From: Lewinellaceae bacterium
Lineage (GTDB): Bacteria > Bacteroidota > Bacteroidia > Chitinophagales > Saprospiraceae
Length of the DNA: 64,000 bases
NCBI GenBank assembly: GCA_020636105.1
Contig: JACJYL010000002.1
Span: 62,001 to 126,000, forward strand
Reading direction: 5' to 3'
Under the pieces are notes generated by a model that had not been told where the DNA came from, ran no database searches, and was given only the letters and a program-made list of their open reading frames with translations. Positions 27,330 to 36,777 of the stretch are shown in pieces (position 1 is the first letter of the stretch; each line of letters begins with the position of its first letter). A program made the translations under genes and the position numbers.

Positions 27330-28169
27330 CTACTCGTTTCCTTGTGATCCTATCGTTGTATCTGTTTGCTGTGCGGCTTGCACCGGGCTGGCAGGTGTGC
27401 CATATTCCGGATTCAACGTATTCTCTGTCTGGTTGTAAGTCGCTCCGATGGATGCGGCCTGCAAGGAACGGATATAGTGGATCACCTCCCAGCGTTCCTC
27501 ATAGGAAAGTTTATCCGCAAAACTGCCCATCACGTTCCTTCCATACATAATAGCATGGTAATAACGTCCGTTGCTGGAAGCAATAAAAGCATCCTGAGTG
27601 AAATTGGCCGGTGCCGCAGGAAATTTGACCTTTTTATTTTTGGTATCATCAACAAGATATCCGAGACCATTGCCTTTTTCTCCATGGCAAATGGCACAAT
27701 TGATGATGAACAAATCCTTGCCCCTAACCAATCCGGCATCCGTGATAGGATATGGATTTTCGATAATTTCAGCAGTGGCACGGGCACGTTCTTCTTCAGT
27801 ATCCTGGTAATGATAAGGTACGGAGCCGTTAATCGGCACCCCTATTTCATTGAGTGAAGTCATTCCTCTCAGGTGTTCATCCATCATTTCCCTGGAAGAA
27901 TCACTTGAGGAAGAAGCCATTCCGGTAAATCCACGGGGAATCGTTCCGGCAACAGGATCATGTATATTGACTAGGTCCTTCAATTTTATCGTGCTTTCCT
28001 CATCCCAGGTATTGTATTTATAATAGGTATAAATATTAGCTTCCTGGGCAATGGAATGCGCCATATCAGGCATATATTCACTCCCCCCGAAATCTCCGTC
28101 TGCCGTAGAGCAGGCGTTGAGGGCAATGATCATGACAACCAGTATTAAAAAGTTTCTTATATTCTTCAT
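27330..28169 (-). CDS. actE: Alternative complex III cytochrome c subunit ActE (lipoprotein)
   Basis: 279 aa from the ATG at 28167-28169, chosen because it places a proper lipobox (LNAC) about 18 residues in; in-frame ATGs at 28178 and 28193 would lengthen the N region. One heme c site CAICHGEKGNGLG with distal Met candidates further on (YGRNVMGSF). Act E is the mono-heme cytochrome that passes electrons from the ActA hemes to the soluble carrier or oxidase. Spaced 28 bp from actD. Confidence 0.93.
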   Translation of the reverse strand: MKNIRNFLILVVMIIALNACSTADGDFGGSEYMPDMAHSIAQEANIYTYYKYNTWDEESTIKLKDLVNIHDPVAGTIPRGFTGMASSSSDSSREMMDEHLRGMTSLNEIGVPINGSVPYHYQDTEEERARATAEIIENPYPITDAGLVRGKDLFIINCAICHGEKGNGLGYLVDDTKNKKVKFPAAPANFTQDAFIASSNGRYYHAIMYGRNVMGSFADKLSYEERWEVIHYIRSLQAASIGATYNQTENTLNPEYGTPASPVQAAQQTDTTIGSQGNE

Positions 28170-28197
28170 TTGTAACATTTGACTACCTTTCAAAAAA

Positions 28198-28722
28198 TTA
28201 AATGTTGGCCGTTTCTACTGTACCTGCACCTGTTGAGGCGAAAAAGTCTTGCAGCTTTTGTACATCAGCATCTCCCGTTTCAAAAGCGATACAAAACTTA
28301 TCATCCGTGATACGGTCGTGCAAACGAATGGTTTTTGAACCCGGCCACAGTCCGCAAACGGTGTAAAAGGTAATAACCATTCCAACCGAAGAAAACAGTA
28401 CCGTAAGCTCAAACATAATCGGCACGAAAGCGGGCAATGAAAAATAAGGCTTACCCCCAAAAATAATGGGCCAGTCACGGGTAAACACCCATGTCATAAA
28501 AAGAAAAGCCGTAAGGGTACCAATCGCGCCATAGATAAACCCGGCAATATGCAGGCGGCTCTCGGCAAGTCCTAAAATAGGATCGAGCCCGTGGACAGGA
28601 AATGGCGTATAAACGTCCATGATGTCCAGATGTTCCTCCTTTGCTTTTTTGACTGCAGACAATAATACTTCTTCATCGTCGTATAAGCCAAACAGCACTT
28701 CTTTATTTTGATTTTCCATCAT
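28198..28722 (-). CDS. actD: Alternative complex III subunit ActD (DUF3341)
   Basis: 174 aa. N-terminal soluble part with the DUF3341 signature (VLFGLYDDEEVLLSAVKKAK, VYTPFPVHGLDPILG) and two transmembrane helices at about 57-77 and 95-117. It is a structural membrane subunit of ACIII without cofactors. Position between actC and actE is the standard gene order. Confidence 0.95.
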   Translation of the reverse strand: MMENQNKEVLFGLYDDEEVLLSAVKKAKEEHLDIMDVYTPFPVHGLDPILGLAESRLHIAGFIYGAIGTLTAFLFMTWVFTRDWPIIFGGKPYFSLPAFVPIMFELTVLFSSVGMVITFYTVCGLWPGSKTIRLHDRITDDKFCIAFETGDADVQKLQDFFASTGAGTVETANI

Positions 28723-28780
28723 TTAATATTTATGATTGTTAGGTTGATCATTGTTGTTGAATTCCATCAACCCTATTTCA

Positions 28781-30166
28781 TTAATGGTGTTTTTTAGCTT
28801 TTCCTCCAGTGTACTGATCCCCGTATCCTTTGAGAATTTGCTTGACCTCCGCGATGGCTACCACCGGTGCCAATCGGGTAAAGATGAGGAAAAGCGTAAA
28901 GAATAAACCAAGGGTACCGGCAAACAAACCGATCTCAACCCAGGAAGGAGAATAGTAACTCCAGCTGGAAGGCAGATAATCCCTGGCCAGGGTAGTCGCG
29001 ATGATCACGAAACGTTCAAACCACATACCGATATTGATAAAGATGGACATGAAGAAAGTCCACCAGATACTTTGACGGATTTTCTTGCTCCAGAAAATCT
29101 GTGGAGAAAGTACGTTACAGGACATCATTCCTACATAAGACCACCAATACGGTCCCATTACCCTATTATAGAAAGCAAATTGTTCATAAATATATCCTGA
29201 ATACCATGCGATGAACAACTCCGTAAGATAAGCCACACCAACGATAGAGCCGGTAAGCAGGATCACTTTGTTCATGACATCGATGTGTTCGATGGTAATA
29301 TATTGTTCCAGTTTGAGTACTTTTCTTGAGATGACCATTAAGGTCTGTACCATCGCAAATCCTGAGAAGATCGCCCCGGCCACAAAGTATGGAGGGAAGA
29401 TGGTGGTATGCCAACCAGGAATTACGGAAGTGGCAAAGTCAAAAGATACTATCGTGTGAACAGAAAGTACCAGAGGAGTAGCCAAACCCGCCAGGATAAG
29501 GGAAAGGCTTTCCCATCTTTGCCAGTGTTTCGCAGAACCGTTCCAGCTGAAAGAGAACAGGTCGTACAATTTACGACGCAATCCTTTTGCTCTGTCGCGA
29601 ACCGTTGCCAAATCCGGTACCAGTCCTGTGTACCAAAACAATAGTGAAACGGTAAAATAGGTAGAGATCGCAAATACGTCCCAAAGCAGTGGTGAGTTGA
29701 AGTTCACCCACAAAGGACCACGTGTATTGGGATAAGGGAAAATAAAGAATCCCAGCCAAAGGCGTCCCATGTGAATCAGCGGAAACTGGCCCGCACACAT
29801 TACCGCAAAGATGGTCATGGCCTCAGCAGCACGGTTTACACCGGTACGCCACCTTTGACGGAACAATAACAAAATGGCAGAGATCAACGTACCCGCGTGA
29901 CCAATCCCGACCCACCAAACGAAGTTGGTAATATCCCAACCCCAGTTGATCGTACGGTTAAGGTTCCAGGAACCGATACCTACCCAGATTGTCCATCCCA
30001 CACAAAAAACATAAAAAGCAAGTAGCGATGAAGCAATGCTGAATGCAATGACCCACATCAAACTAGGTGTCTTTTCGGTCGGAGCACAAATATCCTCTGT
30101 GATTTGATGGTAATTCTTACCTCCTAAAATTAACGGTTCTCTTATTGGAGAAACTACTGCACTCAT
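28781..30166 (-). CDS. actC: Alternative complex III subunit ActC (NrfD-like)
   Basis: 461 aa, about ten transmembrane helices. TNFVWWVGIGHAGTLISAILLLFRQRW and WHTTIFPPYFVAGAIFSGFAM are the NrfD/PsrC signatures with the His and Asp/Glu residues near the menaquinol site and proton path. It is the main quinol-oxidising membrane subunit, receiving electrons to the ActB iron-sulfur clusters. Confidence 0.96.
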   Translation of the reverse strand: MSAVVSPIREPLILGGKNYHQITEDICAPTEKTPSLMWVIAFSIASSLLAFYVFCVGWTIWVGIGSWNLNRTINWGWDITNFVWWVGIGHAGTLISAILLLFRQRWRTGVNRAAEAMTIFAVMCAGQFPLIHMGRLWLGFFIFPYPNTRGPLWVNFNSPLLWDVFAISTYFTVSLLFWYTGLVPDLATVRDRAKGLRRKLYDLFSFSWNGSAKHWQRWESLSLILAGLATPLVLSVHTIVSFDFATSVIPGWHTTIFPPYFVAGAIFSGFAMVQTLMVISRKVLKLEQYITIEHIDVMNKVILLTGSIVGVAYLTELFIAWYSGYIYEQFAFYNRVMGPYWWSYVGMMSCNVLSPQIFWSKKIRQSIWWTFFMSIFINIGMWFERFVIIATTLARDYLPSSWSYYSPSWVEIGLFAGTLGLFFTLFLIFTRLAPVVAIAEVKQILKGYGDQYTGGKAKKHH

Positions 30167-30223
30167 GTTCTATATTTTATCAAAATTCCGGCTTACACCG
30201 TAAATGAGTTATTCAAAAAAATA

Positions 30224-33200
30224 TTAGGCGTCTAATTCTTCGTTCCTGTTATTGATCCGGGCTTTATAGGCGATGGAAGGACGAACGTTGATCTCTTCCA
30301 GCACATAGTAGTTAAGCGGATTATCCATTTTTTTAGAAAGTTCGCTTTCCTTGTTATTTCCGTCACCGAATTGGATCGCTCCTGTAGGGCAAGCGGTCTG
30401 GCAGGCTGATTTAACCTCAGAATCACGCAATGCCCGGCCTTCTTTCTTCGCGGAGAGTTTTCCTTCCTGGATACGCTGCACGCAGAAACTACACTTCTCG
30501 ATCACCCCTCTTGAACGTACCGTCACATCAGGATTGAGGACCATCCGTGTGAGGTTGTCTGCTCCAAAAGGAAGTTCTTCTTTCATGGCAGAAGGTTCAT
30601 TGATTGGGAACAAATCCGCCGTGGTATAATCCAACCAGTTGAAACGACGCACTTTATACGGACAGTTGTTTGCACAGTAACGTGTTCCGATACAACGATT
30701 GTAAGCCATCTGGTTCAAACCTTCAGAACTGTGGTTCGTTGCAGCCACCGGACAAACATTCTCACAAGGAGCGTTATCGCAATGCTGACACATCATTGGC
30801 TGGTAAACAACATTTGGGTTTTCATAATCACCATAATAGTAACGGTCGATACGAATCCAACTCATTTCATGGTGGCGGTGTACCTCGTGTTTTCCGACAA
30901 CAGGCACATTATTTTCAGCCACACAGGCTACCTGGCACGCACCGCAACCGATACAACCGTTGAGGTCGATGTGCATTTCCCAGTGGTGTCCCTGGCTATA
31001 GAAATTTTCTTTATATTCTTCGTAAGGATAAAGCGACTTAGAGTTCAGGTGTTCGGCTTCTTCCCGCTTGTGGTGGATGTGTTTCACCAACTCAGGCAAC
31101 TCGTTGAGGTGTGACTGATAAATGATGGAACGTTCTGTCAAACCGCCCTGGAAACCAGAACCAAGGGTCATCACGGTCTTCTCATCGACATTGAAATCCT
31201 TTCCGGTTTCTTTGTCTTTCATGACTTCGCCGTTTTCATCACGTGTGGTAACCCCCATGGTGTGGTGATACTGCACGCAGGCGAACTCCTTATCTGTCTC
31301 CACCTTATCGGAAACGCTTACATTGGTAGCAAAATACTGAGTATTGCCGTCTGCATCAACAGACAACCAAGGATATACGTCCACACCCACCTGTTGTCCT
31401 AAAGCTCTACCGACTTTTCCTGTATTTTTTCTTCCGTAACCAATCGCAAGGCCAACGGTTCCTTCCATCTGGCCAAACTGGCGGATGACTGAAGTCAATT
31501 GTTTCACTTCTCCCACCTGTACCTCAACTTTATCCGCTTCAGAATAAATCTCCATTGGGTTGAGTCCTTTGAAGGCAGTAAATTCGTTGCCTCCATCCCA
31601 CTTAACAGGGATGGTCAGGTTATTACCCCAAACACAACGGGTAACCGGATCAGGCATTTCCTGCAACCATGGGTTGTTGGCATAAACGCCGCCACCCATG
31701 TTTACGGTTTCAAAGAAAGAGATTTCCAACTCGCTCCCTGAAGGTTTACGAACCTTGGCTGCCGCGGCATTCACATCTCCGGAGAAGGCTACCTGAATGG
31801 TTGTCTGTTCTACCTCAAAGATACCGTCGTGCAAGGTACTGTCCCAATAATCCTGGAAAGTGGAAAAGCGCGATTGAGCCGGGAACATATTTGCTTCCCA
31901 GTAGGCTTTAACGTATTCCATATAAGGCTGATCAGCCGTAGTATTCAATTTATCGCTTGAAGCCCAACGCAACAGACTCTCTTCAGCCTGACGTGTTCCT
32001 TCACGGCCTACTGCGGCAAAGATCGGGTTGATCGTTGGCTGCATAAGGCTGTAATGGCCACGTTTAGGCGCAGCATCTCCCCAGCTTTCGAGGAAATGGT
32101 GAGTTGGAGCCACGTAGTCACAAAGGCTGCAGGTTTCATTAGGTGTGCCGGAGAAGGACACTTTCAAACCCACTTTAGCCAACCCGGTCACAAATGCCTG
32201 GCTGTCAGGCAAATCGTAGGCAGGATTTGCTCCGTCCATCACAAAAATGGCATTGACGCTGCCGGAGTTCATTGCTTTCACAAGGCTTCTGACACTGCTG
32301 TCCATTCCCTGGCGCTGCAAAGAAGCATTTTCGAAAGTGATGGTATTGCCGTAACTGCCCAACATATCATTGATGGCATTGATCAATACCTGTTCTCCTG
32401 TATTATTGGAACCGGAAACAACTAAGGCACGGGTTCTGTTACCTACCAATTCCTTAGCCACCTTAACGATCTTTGCTGCTTTATCTGCTGAAAGTGCAGG
32501 CCCACTCACCGTGGATCCGCCGGTTGCTTTGGCTACCTCATTATATAAAGCAAGTATTGCAGCACCCTGCTCGGATGGTTTCACCAAAATACGGTTATCG
32601 GCATTCGACCCGGTAAGACTCATATGACTCTCAACCTGGATATGGCGTGACATACTTGCCTTGGTCACATCGTCGATCTTACGGTTTTTGATATAATCCC
32701 CGGCATACTCAATCGGAGAGATCCAGGTACCGAGGAAATCGGCGTCGAAACTCACGATCATGCGTGCTTTGTCGAAATGATAATCCGGCACTACCTGCTG
32801 GCCGAAACACTGCTGGTTGGCCTGGAGCATGGCAGAACTTGAAACAGGATCGTACATTACGATCTCTGTATTGGGATATTTTGCCGCAAAATCAGCCATA
32901 GCCTGTTTGGAGGAAGGGCTGAGATTGGTATGAGATATTATTTTAATAGTAGCATTGGCGGTAAGTTTACCGCTGATGGCTTTGTCCAGGTCCACCCAAG
33001 TCATTGCCGTTCCGTCGGCGGCTACCGGGCCATCAAAGCGGCTGGTATCGTACAAGCTTAAAACACTTGCCTGTGCTCTGGCGCTGGTTCCGCCTTTGGT
33101 CACCTTGGAAAAGCTGTTGCCTTCGATCTTGATCGGGCGGCCTTCGCGCGTTTTTACCAAAACAGCGCAATAATCCCCTCCCTGAACAAATGAGGAAGCA

Positions 33201-33484
33201 TAATAACTGGCAATCCCCGGAACGATGCTGTCAGGCTTCATTACATAGGGAATGGCTTTTTTGACCGGGATATCACAACCGGCAGCCATTACAGCGGTAC
33301 CCATTCCGAATCCGAGCACTTTCAGGAAGTCCCGGCGATTGGCGGGTGTCTCCATTATCCTGGTGTCGGCAATTTTATCGAAATAAATTACCTCGTTAAA
33401 TTCATCATTAGAAGCTTTTTGAAATGCAGGGTCATTGGTCAATTGTTCCACACCCACCCAAACTTCTTTTTTCTTATTCTTCAT
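30224..33484 (-). CDS. actB: Alternative complex III subunit ActB (molybdopterin-like plus Fe-S)
   Basis: 1086 aa fusion of a molybdopterin-oxidoreductase-like domain and a four-cluster ferredoxin domain. A twin-arginine motif NRRDFLKVLGFG lies near residue 50, unusually far from the N terminus, as in other TAT-variant ActB proteins. The C-terminal third has the Cys series CIGCGACQVACVAENN, CQHCDNAPCENVCP, CIGTRYCANNCPYKVRRF, CSFCVQRIQEGK and CQTACPTGAI, for three [4Fe-4S] and one [3Fe-4S] centres. The Mo domain is thought to be without cofactor in ACIII. Periplasmic. Confidence 0.95.
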   Translation of the reverse strand: MKNKKKEVWVGVEQLTNDPAFQKASNDEFNEVIYFDKIADTRIMETPANRRDFLKVLGFGMGTAVMAAGCDIPVKKAIPYVMKPDSIVPGIASYYASSFVQGGDYCAVLVKTREGRPIKIEGNSFSKVTKGGTSARAQASVLSLYDTSRFDGPVAADGTAMTWVDLDKAISGKLTANATIKIISHTNLSPSSKQAMADFAAKYPNTEIVMYDPVSSSAMLQANQQCFGQQVVPDYHFDKARMIVSFDADFLGTWISPIEYAGDYIKNRKIDDVTKASMSRHIQVESHMSLTGSNADNRILVKPSEQGAAILALYNEVAKATGGSTVSGPALSADKAAKIVKVAKELVGNRTRALVVSGSNNTGEQVLINAINDMLGSYGNTITFENASLQRQGMDSSVRSLVKAMNSGSVNAIFVMDGANPAYDLPDSQAFVTGLAKVGLKVSFSGTPNETCSLCDYVAPTHHFLESWGDAAPKRGHYSLMQPTINPIFAAVGREGTRQAEESLLRWASSDKLNTTADQPYMEYVKAYWEANMFPAQSRFSTFQDYWDSTLHDGIFEVEQTTIQVAFSGDVNAAAAKVRKPSGSELEISFFETVNMGGGVYANNPWLQEMPDPVTRCVWGNNLTIPVKWDGGNEFTAFKGLNPMEIYSEADKVEVQVGEVKQLTSVIRQFGQMEGTVGLAIGYGRKNTGKVGRALGQQVGVDVYPWLSVDADGNTQYFATNVSVSDKVETDKEFACVQYHHTMGVTTRDENGEVMKDKETGKDFNVDEKTVMTLGSGFQGGLTERSIIYQSHLNELPELVKHIHHKREEAEHLNSKSLYPYEEYKENFYSQGHHWEMHIDLNGCIGCGACQVACVAENNVPVVGKHEVHRHHEMSWIRIDRYYYGDYENPNVVYQPMMCQHCDNAPCENVCPVAATNHSSEGLNQMAYNRCIGTRYCANNCPYKVRRFNWLDYTTADLFPINEPSAMKEELPFGADNLTRMVLNPDVTVRSRGVIEKCSFCVQRIQEGKLSAKKEGRALRDSEVKSACQTACPTGAIQFGDGNNKESELSKKMDNPLNYYVLEEINVRPSIAYKARINNRNEELDA

Positions 33485-33544
33485 TTTTATGAATTATGCG
33501 ATCTTTTCTAAAATTAGGTTACATTCAGGCTTACACCTAAACAA

Positions 33545-34954
33545 TTAATAATGGCACTTTTGGCATTCCAATCCTCCAATATCCTCGACGGTAACTTTAT
33601 CTCTCGTGCCCTTAGATAATTCATCGTGAAATTTGGTAAATGACTTGTAGTAGTCGTTATCCTGGAATTGCACTTCCGTTTGGCGGTGGCAGTTAATACA
33701 CCATCCCATGCTCAGTGGAGCCTGTTGCCTGACCAGTTCCATTTCCTGAACAGGACCGTGGCAGGTCTGGCACGCCAGTTTACCAACGGTAACGTGTTGA
33801 GAATGGTTGTAATACACGTGATCCGGAAGGTTATGGATTTTAACCCACTCGATCGGACCCGGGATTTTTGTATCGCCGTTTTCAGGCGTAGTCAAAGCAT
33901 CCACGATATCTCTCCACTGCTTTTTGGCCACAGCCTCTGCTTTGGCATCACTGGAACCGAATCCGAGTTCCTGATCTATGATCCATTTTTTATAAATCTT
34001 TTCGATCTCTGCTTCAGGCATTTCATCGTAGTTCGGAATGTATGCATTAGCTGAAGGGTCAAAACCGACAGAGGCGAAAATCTTGGTCAACTCTGCCGTT
34101 CCGTACTGCGAACCTACCATAATAGCTTTGTGGCAAAGCATACAGGTATTTGCTGAAGGAATTACAGAATGCTTGCTTCTCCTGGCACCGTCATGACAGA
34201 ATTTACAATCGATTTGTTGATCTCCTGCGTGGGTAAGATGCGAAAATTTGATGGGCTGCTCCGGGGCGTAACCGATCTGACGACCAAGCATTACTGCCTG
34301 ATTGATGAAAGTGTTGCTCACAAAGATGACCAGCGCAAATATAGCAAAACCGATGACCGATTTGCTCGTGAAGATACTCCACAACGAAGCAGGCTTTGCT
34401 GCATTGGTATCCCCTTCTTTGATTTTAACCAGGTAGTTCAGGTTGGCCACTACGCGCATCAACACAATGGAAACTACCACCAGCACTCCGGCCAGCAAAA
34501 GGTACAACCACGTATTGCTTCTGCTTTCCCCTGTACCTGCGGAATCCGTAGCTACGGCAACCGTCTCCGGCACAGCGTTATAAACTTCATCTATATAGGC
34601 TAATACATTTTGTATGTCCTGATCGCTGAATCCAGGAAAAGGGAGCATGGCCACCTTGTTGTATTCCCCGTAAATCTGAACCGCTCTCGGGTGGCCTGAT
34701 TCAACCATAGCCTGGGAGTTACGCACCCAGGAATAGAGGTCTTCAATGGGATAATCCGCCCAACGATCCTGAACCCCTCCCAGGGCAGGACCCGTCATTT
34801 TGGATTTCATATCCTTGTTATGACATGCGGCACAATTGTTACGGAAAAGCTCTTTTCCTGCTGCCGTATCTGCGCCCTGGGCATAAGTGGCAATAGAAAA
34901 GCCAAGGATCGTCAGTAACAGGAAAGTCCTTTTAAGGAAGGTATTAAATATCAT
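33545..34954 (-). CDS. actA: Alternative complex III multiheme cytochrome ActA
   Basis: 469 aa. Signal peptide, an N-terminal monoheme cytochrome c domain (NNCAACHN near residue 40, MTGPALGGV), two transmembrane segments (about 150-170 and 193-213), then CKFCH, CMLCH, CQTCH, CINCH and a C-terminal CQKCHY. I count six CxxCH heme sites, against five described for the Rhodothermus ActA. It carries electrons from ActB toward ActE. First gene of the cluster, with a Bacteroidetes-type promoter about 140 bp upstream. Confidence 0.94.
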   Translation of the reverse strand: MIFNTFLKRTFLLLTILGFSIATYAQGADTAAGKELFRNNCAACHNKDMKSKMTGPALGGVQDRWADYPIEDLYSWVRNSQAMVESGHPRAVQIYGEYNKVAMLPFPGFSDQDIQNVLAYIDEVYNAVPETVAVATDSAGTGESRSNTWLYLLLAGVLVVVSIVLMRVVANLNYLVKIKEGDTNAAKPASLWSIFTSKSVIGFAIFALVIFVSNTFINQAVMLGRQIGYAPEQPIKFSHLTHAGDQQIDCKFCHDGARRSKHSVIPSANTCMLCHKAIMVGSQYGTAELTKIFASVGFDPSANAYIPNYDEMPEAEIEKIYKKWIIDQELGFGSSDAKAEAVAKKQWRDIVDALTTPENGDTKIPGPIEWVKIHNLPDHVYYNHSQHVTVGKLACQTCHGPVQEMELVRQQAPLSMGWCINCHRQTEVQFQDNDYYKSFTKFHDELSKGTRDKVTVEDIGGLECQKCHY

Positions 34955-35100
34955 CTTATTAATGATGTTTAAAGTATTTGTTTAATTGAACTGTTGGTTC
35001 CTAAATTTTCGACCAAAAATGAAATTCAAATTTGGGCGTTCAAAATATGTGATTGGTAGATTAATGCGGTAAATCTGTCCGTTTTTCAACATATTCTGCG

Positions 35101-35135
35101 CAAAGATAAAATTCGTTAACTTTTTTTAACACAAA
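35101..35135 (-). promoter_or_regulatory. Candidate promoter of the act-cta cluster
   Basis: On the minus strand TATCTTTG (35101-35108) matches the Bacteroidetes -7 box TAnnTTTG; TTTG at 35132-35135 could be the -33 box, though the 23-bp spacing is slightly long. The predicted start is about 140 nt before actA. Confidence 0.5.
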
Positions 35136-35487
35136 TTGTCAAAAACCTGTCGTTATTTATATTAATTCTAAATAAGACAATCAAATAATTGATCATATCT
35201 TCATCTATATTGATTTTTAAGGGCGCAGACCTGGTGTCGGAGGAAGTGGTTGTCTGGTGTCAAACACCCATTTTAAAAGGTTTAGTGGGAATAAATTGCT
35301 TTTCTCAGAGGCATTTTAATTCAAAAACATCTTGTTACAAACCTTTTTCGAATTGCCCTTGTTTTTCGGAAGCCGGACATTCGTTAACCGATATTTTTCG
35401 GGGTTATGGGCTAGCAGGTAAAATCTAAGTAGTTCCAATGTGTATTTTTTATTAAAGGTAAAGGCGATTCCCTTGATTAAAGGAAGG

Positions 35488-35720
35488 TTAGGTTGCGGTG
35501 CGCTGCACCTTGAATCCTCTTCGCCTTTGTTTGACAACAAAGATATGGGGTGCGCTGCACCTGGTTATTTGGGGAGTGGAATTTTTCCTTTTTTTCTTTT
35601 GGCCTGGTGCTAAAACTTTAGGTTGCGGTGCGCTGCACCTTGAATCCTCTTCGCCTTTGTTTGCAAACAAAGATATGGGGTGCGCTGCACCCGGTTATTT
35701 GGGGAGTTAAATTTTTCCTT
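35488..35720. repeat. Two copies of a ~105-bp palindromic repeat
   Basis: Copies start near 35488 and 35618 (period 130 bp) and differ at only a few bases. Each contains GGTGCGCTGCACC, a CTTTGTTTGCAAACAAAG palindrome (copy 2; broken in copy 1) and a second GGGTGCGCTGCACC-type hairpin. They fill the 808-bp gap between actA and thyA; the rest of it (34955-35487) shows only the act promoter and AT-rich DNA. Confidence 0.85.
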
Positions 35721-35762
35721 TTTTTTCGTTTTTATGGTTCATAAGCTTCCTTACTTCATGGG

Positions 35763-36557
35763 TCACACTGCCACCGGTGCCTTGATATGCGGATCCGGAT
35801 CGTAGTCTGAAAGGGTAAAGTCCTCAAATTTAAAATTGAAGATATCGGTCACTTCAGGGTTTATTTCCATTTTAGGCAAGGCACGTGGAATTCGGGAAAG
35901 TTGTAATTCGGCCTGTTCCATGTGATTGGAATACAGATGCAGATCACCGAAAGAATGGATAAACTCTCCGGGTTGCAAGCCGCAGACCTGCGCCATCATC
36001 AGGGTAAATAAGGCATAAGAAGCAATATTAAAAGGTACGCCCAGGAATACATCGGCAGAACGCTGATAGAGCAGGCAGGAAAGTTTACCTTCTGCCACAT
36101 AAAACTGGAACAGGGCATGACAGGGCGTCAGGGCCATTTTATCGAGTTCTCCCACGTTCCATGCATTGACGATGATCCTCCTGGAGTCCGGGTTGTTTTT
36201 GATGAGATCAACGGCCCGTTGAATTTGGTTGATCTTACTGCCGTCGGGGGCTTCCCAGGCGACCCACTGTTTCCCGTAAACGGGCCCAAGGTCTCCGTTT
36301 TCGTCGGCCCATTCATTCCAGATGCGCACCCCGTTCTCCTGAAGATATTTTACATTGGTGTCCCCTTTCAGGAACCATAACAATTCATAAATTATAGATT
36401 TTAGGTGCAGTTTTTTGGTTGTCAGCATGGGGAAACCTTCCTGCAGGTCAAAGCGCATCTGGTATCCGAAAACGCTTTTGGTACCAGTTCCCGTACGATC
36501 AGACTTTTCGACTCCGTTGTCGATGATGTGTTGTAATGCGTTAAGGTATTGCCTCAT
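35763..36557 (-). CDS. thyA: Thymidylate synthase
   Basis: 264 aa, full length for E. coli-type ThyA. Catalytic motif MALTPCHALFQFYV with the nucleophilic Cys; RTGTGTKSVFG in the phosphate-binding loop; RRIIVNAWNVGELDKM; SADVFLGVPFNIASYALF with the dUMP-binding Asn; C terminus IKAPVAV. It methylates dUMP with methylene-tetrahydrofolate. No folA follows. Divergent from the CotH gene. Confidence 0.97.
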   Translation of the reverse strand: MRQYLNALQHIIDNGVEKSDRTGTGTKSVFGYQMRFDLQEGFPMLTTKKLHLKSIIYELLWFLKGDTNVKYLQENGVRIWNEWADENGDLGPVYGKQWVAWEAPDGSKINQIQRAVDLIKNNPDSRRIIVNAWNVGELDKMALTPCHALFQFYVAEGKLSCLLYQRSADVFLGVPFNIASYALFTLMMAQVCGLQPGEFIHSFGDLHLYSNHMEQAELQLSRIPRALPKMEINPEVTDIFNFKFEDFTLSDYDPDPHIKAPVAV

Positions 36558-36777
36558 GAATTTCTCTTATTGGTTTTGTTATAGCTAAACTGCTGTCTGG
36601 CAGGTCGGGTGGTTAATTATATTTTGCTCTAAGGCCAATTGTTGTCTAATTTGCAAAACATCTAATATCTTTGCTTTGATTTCAAAAAGACATTTAAATA
36701 TCTTAGCTTTCGATTTCAAATTATTGCAAATATAAAAAAGATAGCCTTTCCTCGGCCTAAATTTTAAACAACAAAAG

